Assembly (NCBI RefSeq): GCF_003449015.1
Contig: NZ_QRGD01000001.1
Coordinates: 62,001 to 126,000 of the forward strand
From: Aureibaculum luteum
GTDB lineage: Bacteria; Bacteroidota; Bacteroidia; Flavobacteriales; Flavobacteriaceae
DNA: 64,000 nucleotides
Direction of reading: 5' to 3'
Below are positions 8,872 through 17,906 of this stretch, piece by piece. Positions within the stretch are counted from its first letter, which is position 1. Every line of letters begins with the position of its first letter. Below the pieces are notes generated by a model, which was not told the DNA's origin, searched no databases, and was given only the letters and a program-made list of their open reading frames with translations. The position numbers and the translations under genes are program-made.

Positions 8872-9426
8872 TTATTTATTTTTTACAAAATGCCCAATAT
8901 AGGCTTCATATAACTCCATATCTAAAGGCTGTTCACCCACAGGAGTAAATTCATTTTCAAGTGTTCTAACCCAGTTAAATTCACATTTTTCAGCCACTTT
9001 AACACTTGCTAAATTGTCTTTATGTGAAATAATCTGCATGGTTTCTAATCCTAAGGTTGTAAATGCATAATTTAATAATACTTTAACCGCTTTTGATGTT
9101 AATCCCTGACCTTCATTAGCATAACCTATACAATACGCAAACTCTCCTTGTTTCTTCTCCCAATCTAATTCTTTAATCCCTACTATACCAACTAGTTCAC
9201 GACTTCCTGAATTCTTTAGGGTAAAAATAAATTCTTGTTTATGCTCAAATTCCTTCACCTTTTTTTCAACATACAATTGAGATAGTGTCGGATTCAAGTT
9301 CTGAGCTAATGTACTTGGAAAGTAACGTTTTAAACGTTCTGAATTGGATACTACTAAATCGCAAATTTTCCATGCATCTCCACTATGAATCTTGCTAACT
9401 TCAAAACCATCAAATTGTGCAATCAT
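8872..9426 (-). CDS. GNAT-family N-acetyltransferase (RimJ/RimL type)
   Basis: The 184-residue protein has the acetyl-CoA fold of the RimJ/RimL group: the central E-L-V-G-I-V-G-I strand, the E-F-A-Y-C-I-G segment, the pyrophosphate-binding region around N-E-G-Q-G-L-T-S-K-A, and the late I-S-H-K-D-N-L-A-S motif. Its acceptor is unknown; it could modify a protein N-terminus or a small molecule. The start codon overlaps the stop of the EI24-domain gene by one base (TAATG), so the two are probably translationally coupled. There is no sign that it acts in heme synthesis. Confidence 0.88.
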   Translation of the reverse strand: MIAQFDGFEVSKIHSGDAWKICDLVVSNSERLKRYFPSTLAQNLNPTLSQLYVEKKVKEFEHKQEFIFTLKNSGSRELVGIVGIKELDWEKKQGEFAYCIGYANEGQGLTSKAVKVLLNYAFTTLGLETMQIISHKDNLASVKVAEKCEFNWVRTLENEFTPVGEQPLDMELYEAYIGHFVKNK

Positions 9427-10202
9427 TAAAACGGAGTTTTATTATTTAAAATAAAATTATTTTCATTTATTCGAGCTACAGTTCCTATAGAAGCGGCTGT
9501 AACCGAAAAAGGTAACACCAAAACAACTCCTATAACAGGAATCATCAAAAACAACATAAATACAATACCATTACCTAGAGCCAAGCCTTTGTTTTGCTTC
9601 ACAAAAATAAGACTTTCTTTATACTTAAAATGACGCTCTAATGTATAATCCATATTTCCAAAACCAGCATAATAAGCCTGAATTAAAAATAGCAATACTG
9701 CAGTAAAAATATTGATAACCGGAATAAAACTCAATAGTAAAATAGGAATAGTAAATACCAGTTCTTTACCTAGATTTCTAACATTTATTCTAACACCTCT
9801 CCATAACTGGTTACTAAAAGTTGTTTCTCTATGGTGATGAATTTCTGATAATGGCACCCCTAAAAGATGAGCTTCAATTTTCTCTGAAACGGGACTCATA
9901 AATGGTGCAGATAATGCCATGATAATGTGTTTATACAAAATCAATCCAAGAACGGCAATTGACAACCCTCCTATAAAACTACTTATCGTAGTAAAAGTTT
10001 GCTTGCCCCACTCCCATCTCCATATTTTGGCTATATAGTAACCAATGTTATCTGATAAACTATAGGCTAAAAACCCGATAATCAATGCTGTAAAAATGCT
10101 TATTATTATAGGGATGAAGAAATATTTCCAAAGTTTTAATTTAGAAATTAAACCGAAAGATTGGGTATACGCCTGAATGCTATTAAAAATATTCTTTATC
10201 AT
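9426..10202 (-). CDS. EI24/CysZ-like membrane protein
   Basis: This 258-residue integral membrane protein has about four to five hydrophobic segments (around 30-50, 75-100, 145-175, 210-240) and the pattern of the EI24 domain family (A-L-S-A-P-F-M-S-P-V-S-E-K-I-E, Y-Y-A-G-F-G-N-M-D-Y-T-L-E-R). CysZ members of this family are sulfate permeases, but the domain is broad and no cys genes are nearby, so sulfate transport is only a possibility. It lies between the DUF6973 gene and the GNAT gene in the hem run. Confidence 0.85.
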   Translation of the reverse strand: MIKNIFNSIQAYTQSFGLISKLKLWKYFFIPIIISIFTALIIGFLAYSLSDNIGYYIAKIWRWEWGKQTFTTISSFIGGLSIAVLGLILYKHIIMALSAPFMSPVSEKIEAHLLGVPLSEIHHHRETTFSNQLWRGVRINVRNLGKELVFTIPILLLSFIPVINIFTAVLLFLIQAYYAGFGNMDYTLERHFKYKESLIFVKQNKGLALGNGIVFMLFLMIPVIGVVLVLPFSVTAASIGTVARINENNFILNNKTPF

Positions 10203-10226
10203 TTACAGCATAATTACTTGTCAAAA

Positions 10227-10724
10227 TCAATCCTCTAGCTTTTCTATATACACCAAATCATTACTGTATTTTTTAATATCTTCTACAGAATAAATCATTT
10301 TTGCTTCAGCTACTTTTTCAATTAAAACATCAATAAATTGCTGTGTATTTCTCTCATCATTCTGAATAAATATTTTTCTACCTACGTGATTATTGTGAGA
10401 ATCCATTTCTTTCTCTAAGGGTTCATTGGGTGAAAATTCTTCGTGCCAATCAGTCACCTGTTGAGCAAAACGAATAGCTCTTCTAGTATTACCTCTCCAT
10501 CTAGAGCATTTTTTTGCAATTAAAATATTCCAAAGTGCATGTCTAAAAGCATTGGTCACATTATTTTTATGATGTAATTTACCATACAATTCATCAGAAA
10601 TTTTTACGGTTTGATACGTTGCTAATAATGCGGGGCCAAAACTTAAGGGATGCCTAATAAATAAAAGAATAAATGACCATGCATTTCCTTTATTTACTAA
10701 TTTGATAAACTCTAACTTATCCAT
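10227..10724 (-). CDS. DUF6973-like protein
   Basis: I choose the ATG at 10724 (165 aa, [13 protein letters not shown]); the frame is open further upstream to 10766 but that part lies inside hemE. The chosen start overlaps the hemE end by 8 bases, suggesting coupling. The conserved core is N-A-F-R-H-A-L-W and a later [10 protein letters not shown], the His/Asn-containing pattern I associate with DUF6973. A short hydrophobic stretch lies near residues 15-40. The histidines could bind a metal, but no enzymatic function is known. Confidence 0.75.
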   Translation of the reverse strand: MDKLEFIKLVNKGNAWSFILLFIRHPLSFGPALLATYQTVKISDELYGKLHHKNNVTNAFRHALWNILIAKKCSRWRGNTRRAIRFAQQVTDWHEEFSPNEPLEKEMDSHNNHVGRKIFIQNDERNTQQFIDVLIEKVAEAKMIYSVEDIKKYSNDLVYIEKLED

Positions 10725-11748
10725 TAAATTGATATTCTTTAACCGCATCAATAAATGCTTTTGCATTATCTAGCGGAATATTGGGTAAAATTCCGTGCCC
10801 TAAATTTACAATATATTTATCTTTACCAAAATCATTTATCATTTGATGTACCATTTTTTTTATGGTTGCAGGTGGTGACAATAATCTTGACGGATCAAAA
10901 TTACCTTGAAGTGTAACTTTTCCTCCAGATAAGTAACGGGCATTTTGTGGAGTAATGGTCCAATCAACACCTATGGCACTTACATTTGATTTCGCCATTT
11001 CGCCTAAAGCAAACCAACAGCCTTTACCAAATGCTATAACTGGAGCATCATCTTTTAAGGCCTCAATGATTTGATTGATATATTGCCAAGAAAATTCTTG
11101 ATAATCTACAGGAGATAACATTCCTCCCCACGAATCAAAAATCTGAACCACATCGACACCTGCCTTCACTTTTGCCTTTAGGTAAGCAATGGTTGTATCT
11201 GTAATTTTTTGTAATAATTGATGTGCGGCTAATGGTTGTGTAAAACAAAATGCTTTGGCTTTATCAAAGTTTTTACTTCCTTGACCTTGCACTACATAAC
11301 ACAAGATTGTCCATGGAGAACCTGCAAAACCAATTAATGGAATATCATTATTCAACAACTCTTTTGTTGCTTTTATGGCCTGCATTACGTAATCTAACTC
11401 CACATTTACATCAGGTACAATTACCTCATCTACGCCTTTTTGATCTCTTACCGGGTTCGGTAAATAAGGCCCAAAATTGGGTCTCATTTCTACCTCAATA
11501 TTCATGGCTTGTGGAATTACCAAAATATCTGAAAATAAAATAGCAGCATCCATTCCATAACGTCTAATAGGCTGCACTGTAATTTCACTTGCTAATTCAG
11601 GTGTACGGCAACGTGTAAAGAAGTCGTATTTTTCACGAATGGCAATAAATTCTGGTAAATATCTCCCTGCTTGACGCATCATCCAAACGGGTGGACGGTC
11701 AACAGTTTCTCCTTTTAAGGCTCTTAAAAACAAGTCGTTTTTTATCAT
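10717..11748 (-). CDS. hemE: Uroporphyrinogen decarboxylase
   Basis: It removes four carboxyl groups from uroporphyrinogen III to give coproporphyrinogen III in the cytosol. The 343-residue length is normal. The first signature [15 protein letters not shown] (18-32) contains the substrate-binding arginines. The second signature region G-F-A-G-S-P-W-T-I and the later D-S-W-G-G-M-L-S and L-G-H-G-I-L-P motifs are all present. It starts 24 bases after hemL ends and runs into the DUF6973 gene. Confidence 0.97.
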   Translation of the reverse strand: MIKNDLFLRALKGETVDRPPVWMMRQAGRYLPEFIAIREKYDFFTRCRTPELASEITVQPIRRYGMDAAILFSDILVIPQAMNIEVEMRPNFGPYLPNPVRDQKGVDEVIVPDVNVELDYVMQAIKATKELLNNDIPLIGFAGSPWTILCYVVQGQGSKNFDKAKAFCFTQPLAAHQLLQKITDTTIAYLKAKVKAGVDVVQIFDSWGGMLSPVDYQEFSWQYINQIIEALKDDAPVIAFGKGCWFALGEMAKSNVSAIGVDWTITPQNARYLSGGKVTLQGNFDPSRLLSPPATIKKMVHQMINDFGKDKYIVNLGHGILPNIPLDNAKAFIDAVKEYQFNG

Positions 11749-11772
11749 TATTTTAAATGTTGTCTATTAGGT

Positions 11773-13068
11773 CTAATTACTATTATTTACCAGTGCTTCC
11801 ATGGCTAAATCAATTGCTTTTTCTGTTTTCTCTAGGTCTTTCTCGCTTAAAGCAGATGATAAAAACCACGCTTCAAATTGTGAGGGAGGTAAAAATATGC
11901 CATTTTTAACCAATGCCCAGAAAAATATAGCAAACTTTTTAGTATCCGACTGTTGTGCTTCTTCAAAGTTCGTAACAACGCCTTTCGTAAAAAAAGGATT
12001 AATCATCGAACCAAAACGATTTACGACAATGTCAACACCATGCTTGTTTGCTTTATCTTTTAACACCTGTTCTAACCTAGCTGCAACCTCATCAAATTTT
12101 TGATAGGGATTTTGTTTTTTTAACTCTGTTAGTGTTGCTATACCCGCTGCCATTGCAATTGGATTTCCACTTAACGTTCCTGCTTGATACATTTCTCCTA
12201 AAGGGGAGACCATTTCCATAATTTCATTTCTTGCTCCATAAGCACCTACAGGAAAACCACCACCAATAACTTTACCTAAACAGGTAATATCAGCTTCTAC
12301 ACCAAGTAATTCTTGTGCTCCACCAAATTTTGAGCGAAAACCAGTCATCACTTCATCTACAATTAATAAGGCATTTTTGGTTTCTAAATAAGTTTTTAAT
12401 TCCTTTAAGAAATTAGCTTGAGGAAGTACCACTCCCATATTACCAGCAATAGGTTCTATTATGACACCAGCAATATCATCATGTTTTTCAAAATGTGCTT
12501 TTACACTTTCTAAATCATTATAATTTGCAATTAGTGTGTTCTTAACTGCTCCTTCAGGTACACCTTTACTCCCTGGTAAACTTAATGTTGCCAAACCGGA
12601 GCCTGCAGCAACCAATAAAGCATCTGAATGCCCATGATAGCAACCAGAAAATTTGATAATTTTATCATTGCCCGTGTATGCTCTTGCCAAACGCAATGCA
12701 CTTAGTACCGCTTCCGTACCTGAATTTACAAAACGAACTTTATCCATACCAGGAAAAGCATCACAAACTATTTTAGCAAGCTTAATTTCGTTTTTTGTGG
12801 AGGCTCCAAAAGTATATCCGTTTTTTAATGCTTTTTTAATTGCCTTTTCTACTTTTTTATGTCTATGACCTAAAATCATTGGGCCATAAGACAATACATA
12901 GTCTACATAATTATTACCATCAACATCAGTAATTTGTGTGCCTTTTGCTTTTTTTATAAATAATGGATTTCCCCCCACAGAAGCAAAAGCTCTAACAGGT
13001 GAGTTTACGGCACCTACCAAATGTTTTAATCCTTTTTTATATAATTTTTCTGAATTCTTAAAGTTCAT
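11773..13068 (-). CDS. hemL: Glutamate-1-semialdehyde 2,1-aminomutase
   Basis: This PLP enzyme converts glutamate-1-semialdehyde to 5-aminolevulinate, the second step of the C5 pathway. The protein is 431 aa. Seen in the sequence: V-N-S-G-T-E-A (115-120) and G-C-Y-H-G-H-S-D for cofactor and substrate contacts, D-E-V-M-T-G-F-R, and L-G-K-V-I-G-G-G with the Schiff-base lysine (K266). Upstream of its start lies a perfect 20-base palindrome (13083-13102), a possible operator. The 99-base gap to the upstream gene is the longest inside the minus-strand heme run before hemE, so hemL-hemE may have its own promoter. Confidence 0.97.
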   Translation of the reverse strand: MNFKNSEKLYKKGLKHLVGAVNSPVRAFASVGGNPLFIKKAKGTQITDVDGNNYVDYVLSYGPMILGHRHKKVEKAIKKALKNGYTFGASTKNEIKLAKIVCDAFPGMDKVRFVNSGTEAVLSALRLARAYTGNDKIIKFSGCYHGHSDALLVAAGSGLATLSLPGSKGVPEGAVKNTLIANYNDLESVKAHFEKHDDIAGVIIEPIAGNMGVVLPQANFLKELKTYLETKNALLIVDEVMTGFRSKFGGAQELLGVEADITCLGKVIGGGFPVGAYGARNEIMEMVSPLGEMYQAGTLSGNPIAMAAGIATLTELKKQNPYQKFDEVAARLEQVLKDKANKHGVDIVVNRFGSMINPFFTKGVVTNFEEAQQSDTKKFAIFFWALVKNGIFLPPSQFEAWFLSSALSEKDLEKTEKAIDLAMEALVNNSN

Positions 13069-13082
13069 TCGTTTTTAAATTA

Positions 13083-13102
13083 TATTCAATTTAAATTGAA
13101 TA
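13083..13102. promoter_or_regulatory. Perfect 20-bp palindrome upstream of hemL
   Basis: TATTCAATTTAAATTGAATA reads the same on both strands and ends 14 bases before the hemL start codon. Its position suits a repressor operator, but it is AT-rich and has no T-run, so a terminator is unlikely. The binding protein is unknown. Confidence 0.4.
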
Positions 13103-13167
13103 ATTTATTTTATTATTTATCCCTAAATCATTTAAGGTATTTCATTCCTTTTGAGAAAATGAAACTA

Positions 13168-13839
13168 TTACTCTTCATCACTTACATTATAACCATCCTT
13201 AATAACCATTGTTTCAAGAAACATTCCTGATTCTAAGTCATATATTTTTATAGTGCCATTACCATCTTTTAAAGTACCAAAATTTATTGTTTTACCATTT
13301 TTATCATAAAACTCGGTTACATTGAATGCCATTCCATCTTTATAATTAATAACCCTATGTAGTTGTCCATTTTCAAAAAATTTCATTGCTTTTCCTACAA
13401 GCTTGTCTTCATTAAACTCACCTTTGCCAGCTACATTACCATTTGAATGATAATATATGTATTTTCCATGGCGTTTATCATTTTTGTAATTTGTAACTTC
13501 TGTTAATTTCCCATCATCAGTATAAAACAACCACTCTCCCGTTTTATAGGTCATACGTCTACCAAAAAAATCCCTATTTATCAAATTAACATAAGTCCCT
13601 TTTGCTTTAATTTTCCCATTTTCATAATAATGAATCCACTCTCCTATTTCAAAATTACCTTTAGTATACGTTGTATCTCTGGTATAAATTAATTTATTAA
13701 GAAGCTTTGCATTATCATTATATATTTTTTTTACAAAAGCTTTACCATATACTGGATGTGAAACTTCTGTTTCATCGGACTCTTGAGCATATAAACCAGA
13801 AAAAACAAAAAGTAAAATGATTACAACTCTAATATTCAT
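13168..13839 (-). CDS. Exported MORN-like repeat protein (YwqK antitoxin-like family)
   Basis: The 223-residue protein has a signal peptide (cleavage near Y-A-Q, about residue 19) and several repeats of the form W/Y-x-x-Y-x-x-x-G-K/N-x-x-x-x-G/T-x-Y (H-Y-Y-E-N-G-K-I-K-A-K-G, Y-H-S-N-G-N-V-A-G-K-G, F-F-E-N-G-Q-L-H). These match the MORN_2 type found in proteins called 'YwqK family antitoxin'. No toxin partner is present, so that name should not be read as function. It starts 3 bases after hemB ends and ends 99 bases before hemL, so it probably rides on the hemB transcript. Confidence 0.82.
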   Translation of the reverse strand: MNIRVVIILLFVFSGLYAQESDETEVSHPVYGKAFVKKIYNDNAKLLNKLIYTRDTTYTKGNFEIGEWIHYYENGKIKAKGTYVNLINRDFFGRRMTYKTGEWLFYTDDGKLTEVTNYKNDKRHGKYIYYHSNGNVAGKGEFNEDKLVGKAMKFFENGQLHRVINYKDGMAFNVTEFYDKNGKTINFGTLKDGNGTIKIYDLESGMFLETMVIKDGYNVSDEE

Positions 13840-13842
13840 TAA

Positions 13843-14805
13843 TTATTTGTTTAAAACTTTGGCTACATCTTTGGCAAAATAGGTAATAATAATATCTGCT
13901 CCTGCCCTTTTCATGGACAACAAGCTTTCCATCATTACGCGTTCTTCATCAATCCACCCTTTTTGTCCTGCTGCTTTAATCATAGCATATTCGCCACTGA
14001 CATTATAACAAGCAATGGGTCTATCAAAATTATTCTTTAAATCTCGTATAATATCTAAATAAGATAGTGCTGGTTTTACCATCAGAATATCTGCTCCTTC
14101 TTCATCATCAAACGTAGCTTTACGCATAGCTTCATCTCTATTAGCTGCATCCATTTGATAGGTTTTACGATCTCCAAAACTTGGTGCAGAATCTGCAGCA
14201 TCTCTAAAAGGACCATAAAAAGCCGAAGCATATTTTACTGAATAGGCCATAATGGGTAAGTTTGAAAACCCTGAATTATCAAGAGCTTCTCTCACCATTG
14301 CAATCGTACCATCCATCATTCCAGACGGTGCAATCATATCAGCACCAGCCTTAGCATGAGAAATAGATTGCTTGGCAATATTGACCAAAGTAGCATCATT
14401 ATCAACATCATTATCATGTAAAATTCCACAATGTCCGTGCGAGGTATATTCGCAAAAACAAACATCCGTAATTACATATAATTTTGGATAATTCATTTTT
14501 ATAAAACGTACAGCTTTTTGAATAATACCCTGATCACTCCAAGTTTCCGTACCTTCATCATCCTTTTCTGATGGAATTCCAAATAACAAAACTGCTGGAA
14601 TATTTAAAGAAACAACCTCATCCAATTCTTTTGAAATTCTATCGAGTGAAAAACGTTTTATGCCTGGCATTGAAACAATTTCTTTTTCAATATTCTCACC
14701 TTCTTCAATAAAAAGCGGATAGATTAAATCATCAACAGACAGTTTTGTTTCTCTAACCAATCTGCGAATATTTTCTGATTTTCTAAGTCTTCGGGTTCTA
14801 AACAT
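13843..14805 (-). CDS. hemB: Delta-aminolevulinic acid dehydratase (porphobilinogen synthase)
   Basis: It condenses two 5-aminolevulinates to porphobilinogen. I choose the ATG at 14805 (320 aa, [14 protein letters not shown]), the usual family start, over an ATG 11 codons upstream at 14838. The metal-binding segment [11 protein letters not shown] (C116, C118, C126) indicates a zinc-type active site. The two Schiff-base lysines are in A-Y-S-V-K-Y-A-S (K191) and L-M-V-K-P-A-L-S-Y (K244). It lies between hemCD and the MORN-like gene. Confidence 0.97.
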   Translation of the reverse strand: MFRTRRLRKSENIRRLVRETKLSVDDLIYPLFIEEGENIEKEIVSMPGIKRFSLDRISKELDEVVSLNIPAVLLFGIPSEKDDEGTETWSDQGIIQKAVRFIKMNYPKLYVITDVCFCEYTSHGHCGILHDNDVDNDATLVNIAKQSISHAKAGADMIAPSGMMDGTIAMVREALDNSGFSNLPIMAYSVKYASAFYGPFRDAADSAPSFGDRKTYQMDAANRDEAMRKATFDDEEGADILMVKPALSYLDIIRDLKNNFDRPIACYNVSGEYAMIKAAGQKGWIDEERVMMESLLSMKRAGADIIITYFAKDVAKVLNK

Positions 14806-14882
14806 TACTTGTGTATTAACATTAAACAAGGCTTGCAAACACTAAAAACCTTGGTGATCAAGAGACTACCTAATAGTGTATG

Positions 14883-16466
14883 CTAGTTTTTTGCGAAGTG
14901 TAAATTGGCTAGCTCTATTACACTTTCAACAGTGGGTACAGAAGCTACTTTTACTTCGTCAAAATATTTTTTTGCTTCTAAGGCAGTGGTTTCCCCGATG
15001 CAAAAAGCAATACCAATCGCTTTATTTCCTTTCATATAACTTTGCACAGTTGACGGGCTATAAAATAAAATCCCATCAGTATTCTCCTCTACTTTTAGAG
15101 GGCTTAACATTGTTTTATAAGCTTCAACTTCATTTACAACAACATCATTTTCTTCCAAAAAGCTTGGTAATTCGTCTAAACGCAAGCTACTGGTAAAATA
15201 AGTTACTTCTTTATTTTTTATATCTTTTAAAACAAGTGGAGCTAATTTCTTTGCATTTTTAGCGGTTAATTTAACAGGGCCAATTTTTTTCTCAACCAAC
15301 GCTTTGGTTCTACGACCTACGCAATAAATGTTTTTAAACTGCAATTCGGGTAAAGAAAAATTAGTTTCAAGTGACTCCACTGTATTTTTACTGGTAATTA
15401 TTACATTTTCCAATTCGTTCTTCAATACTGGTCGTGGTATTCTGCTAAATCTTACTTTTATAAAATCGCTATCCTCCACCTTAATATCTTCATGCACCAA
15501 TTTCGACTGACTAACCGTTAACTTTTTAGTTGAACAGATGTTAAATTTCTTTTCGAATTTATCAAAATTGGACATCAACTTTTTACCACCTCTATCGATA
15601 ATAAACTCTGCAGCATCTTGAGCCAAATAGATATGCTTTCTAAGTTTTACCGTTTTATTTATTTCTTTCTTACTCGTACCATCTTCACTTAAAATAATTC
15701 CTTTTAGCGTAATTTCTTCATCATTTATGTAACATAAGGCTCCTATCGGTGCTGAACACCCACCTTCTAACAGGTTTAAAAACTTACGTTCTACAGAAGT
15801 ACATATTTCAGTTTCTTCATGATTTAACTTGCCACAAGCCTCTCTAACAAACTCATCTTTTTCAAGAGCAGATATCATAATTACTCCCTGGGCAGGGGCA
15901 GGAATCATCCAACTTAGTGTTACTAAATTTTCAGGTTTAATACCTATTCGTTGTAAACCCGCAGCAGCAAAAATACCTCCATTCCAATCTTCATTATCTT
16001 TTATTTTTTGTAACCGTGTATTTACATTACCTCTTAAACCAACGACCTTATGAGAAGGATATCGTTGTAACCATTGTGCTTTACGTCGCAAACTACCTGT
16101 TGCAATAATGGCATCTTTTTGAGCCATAAATTCCTCATTATCTTTAAAAATCAACACATCCTCAGATGGGCCTCTTTTTAACACAGCAGCTTGCACAATA
16201 CCTTCTGGTAGTACAGTAGGCACATCTTTGAGAGAGTGTACTGCAATATCAATTTCATCATTGAGCATTGCAATATCTAGGTTTCGAGTAAATACGCCTG
16301 TAATCCCCATTTCGTAAATGGGTTTATTTAAAACTAAATCACCCGTAGCTTTTAAAGAAATCAATTTGGTCTTATAACCTAAATATTCTAATTGCTGTTG
16401 TACGGTTTTTGCTTGCCACATCGCTAATTCACTATCACGAGTGCCTATTCTAATTATTTTGTCCAT
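14883..16466 (-). CDS. hemCD: Fused hydroxymethylbilane synthase / uroporphyrinogen-III synthase
   Basis: One 527-residue chain carries two consecutive heme enzymes. Residues 1 to about 300 are porphobilinogen deaminase: I-G-T-R-D-S-E-L-A at the start, H-S-L-K-D-V-P, and the dipyrromethane cofactor cysteine in L-L-E-G-G-C-S-A-P (C237). From about 320 to 527 the chain matches uroporphyrinogen-III synthase (V-I-I-T-S-K-N-T-V-E-S, C-V-G-R-R-T-K-A-L, F-Y-S-P-S-T-V-Q-S-Y). The fusion would pass the unstable linear hydroxymethylbilane directly on. It is separated from hemA by 2 bases, so the genes are cotranscribed. I see no frameshift or stop between the domains. Confidence 0.95.
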   Translation of the reverse strand: MDKIIRIGTRDSELAMWQAKTVQQQLEYLGYKTKLISLKATGDLVLNKPIYEMGITGVFTRNLDIAMLNDEIDIAVHSLKDVPTVLPEGIVQAAVLKRGPSEDVLIFKDNEEFMAQKDAIIATGSLRRKAQWLQRYPSHKVVGLRGNVNTRLQKIKDNEDWNGGIFAAAGLQRIGIKPENLVTLSWMIPAPAQGVIMISALEKDEFVREACGKLNHEETEICTSVERKFLNLLEGGCSAPIGALCYINDEEITLKGIILSEDGTSKKEINKTVKLRKHIYLAQDAAEFIIDRGGKKLMSNFDKFEKKFNICSTKKLTVSQSKLVHEDIKVEDSDFIKVRFSRIPRPVLKNELENVIITSKNTVESLETNFSLPELQFKNIYCVGRRTKALVEKKIGPVKLTAKNAKKLAPLVLKDIKNKEVTYFTSSLRLDELPSFLEENDVVVNEVEAYKTMLSPLKVEENTDGILFYSPSTVQSYMKGNKAIGIAFCIGETTALEAKKYFDEVKVASVPTVESVIELANLHFAKN

Positions 16467-16468
16467 TG

Positions 16469-17716
16469 TTAATTTTTCAGCTGAAAAACCTTTGAAATTA
16501 ATGCGATACTTTCATCGGAATCAGAATCATTATCTTTTAAATGATTTGCAAATTGTTTCGTAATTTTCTGAACAATCCTATCTGATAATAATTGAGCTTG
16601 TTGCTCATTAAAATCAGTTATTTTTTTTCTTTGAAAATCAATTTCTTCCAATTTAATTTCTTCCAATCGCAATTTTAAAGCTTTTATAGTTGGAGCAAAT
16701 TTACGTGTTTCTAACCAAGCCTTAAACTCTTTTTTAATTTCATCTATAATTCCTTCTGCAAGTGGAATTTGTGCTGTTCTATTTTTAAGTGTATCATCGG
16801 TGATTTTAGAGAGATCATCTAAATGTACTAAACTTACATTTTCTAGGTCTTGTATGTCATTTGATACGTTTTTGGGTATAGATAAATCTAGAACCAATAA
16901 TGGTTTATCATTAGACAATATGGCTTTTGACACTGTAGGTGTTGGTGCACCAGTAGCCACAATTAAAACATCCGCTTTTTTAATTTCTGACTCTAAATTG
17001 GCAAAATCAGCCACAGTAACGTCAAATTTACCGGCTACTTCTAATGCTTTATCTTTGGTTCTATTAACCAAAGTAATATGTTTGTTATGGGTATGCTTTA
17101 CTAAATTATCGCAAGTATTTCTACCTATTTTACCTGTACCAAATAACAGAATATTTTTATCTGAAATTTGCTGAACATTATTAAGTATATATTGAACGGA
17201 TGCAAATGAAACCGATGTGGCACCAGAACAAATTTCTGTCTCGGTTTTTACACGTTTACTTGCTGTGATTACATTATTTATTAAACGATCTAAAAAAGTC
17301 TTTAATAAATTTAATTTTTTAGATTGCGAAGCACTTTTCTTTAATTGACCAATGATTTCAAAATCACCTAATATCTGACTATCTAGACCAGTTCCAACTC
17401 TGAAAATATGATCAATAGCATCATTGTTTTTATAAATAGAGGCTACTTTTTCAAACTCTTCAATGGTTCCATTAGAGTGTTTACAAAGTAATTTAATGAG
17501 CTGAAAAGGGTGTGCAGCAAAACCGTATATCTCAGTTCTGTTACATGTAGAGATTACTATTAATTCTTCTATACCTTCAGCCGCTGCTTCGTTTAACAAA
17601 TCTACCCTAGCAGATTCCGTTAAGCTAAAACGACCACGAACTTCAGCATTCGCCTTTTCATAGCTTAAGCCAATACAGTAAAAAGTATGATGTTTAGAAA
17701 TGTTATAACGTTGCAT
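16469..17716 (-). CDS. hemA: Glutamyl-tRNA reductase
   Basis: It reduces glutamyl-tRNA to glutamate-1-semialdehyde with NADPH and is the committed step of C5-pathway tetrapyrrole synthesis. The 415-residue chain has the catalytic cysteine in S-T-C-N-R-T-E-I-Y-G (C58), the G-L-D-S-Q-I-L-G-D-F-E-I motif, the NADPH-binding L-F-G-T-G-K-I-G, and a C-terminal dimerisation helix. It is the first gene of the minus-strand heme run. The 190-base gap to the divergent AraC-type gene holds a Fur/PerR-type palindrome. Confidence 0.97.
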   Translation of the reverse strand: MQRYNISKHHTFYCIGLSYEKANAEVRGRFSLTESARVDLLNEAAAEGIEELIVISTCNRTEIYGFAAHPFQLIKLLCKHSNGTIEEFEKVASIYKNNDAIDHIFRVGTGLDSQILGDFEIIGQLKKSASQSKKLNLLKTFLDRLINNVITASKRVKTETEICSGATSVSFASVQYILNNVQQISDKNILLFGTGKIGRNTCDNLVKHTHNKHITLVNRTKDKALEVAGKFDVTVADFANLESEIKKADVLIVATGAPTPTVSKAILSNDKPLLVLDLSIPKNVSNDIQDLENVSLVHLDDLSKITDDTLKNRTAQIPLAEGIIDEIKKEFKAWLETRKFAPTIKALKLRLEEIKLEEIDFQRKKITDFNEQQAQLLSDRIVQKITKQFANHLKDNDSDSDESIALISKVFQLKN

Positions 17717-17834
17717 ATTTATTCAATCGGAGCAAAAATATAATTAGTATATGAATAAAAACAACGCTGAAAGGATTATTTATATCGCTTCACGTTTTTT
17801 GGACCACTAAAAGCTTAAAATTGATTATAAACCC

Positions 17835-17842
17835 TATATTTG
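17835..17842 (+). promoter_or_regulatory. Candidate -7 element of the AraC-type regulator gene
   Basis: TATATTTG is an exact match to TAnnTTTG, 64 bases before the ATG at 17907. The start point predicted from it lies near 17849, upstream of the palindrome at 17872-17890. A well-spaced TTTG was not found. Confidence 0.45.
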
Positions 17843-17871
17843 TTGCTACTAATGCTATTTTAATGCATCCA

Positions 17872-17890
17872 ATTTAGAATAATTCTAAAT
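17872..17890. promoter_or_regulatory. Fur/PerR-type 7-1-7 palindrome between hemA and the AraC regulator
   Basis: ATTTAGAATAATTCTAAAT has two perfect 9-base arms around one central base. The core TTAGAAT-A-ATTCTAA has the 7-1-7 layout of Fur-family boxes and matches the B. subtilis PerR consensus TTATAATnATTATAA at 13 of 15 positions (one of these is the free central base). It lies 16 bases before the regulator start codon and 156 bases from hemA. The regulator that binds is inferred, not shown. Confidence 0.5.
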
Positions 17891-17906
17891 AATAAAATTT
17901 TAATAA

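Noticed and set aside
13168-13839. YwqK antitoxin of a toxin-antitoxin pair
   Set aside because: The name comes from the repeat family. The protein is exported and has no toxin partner nearby.
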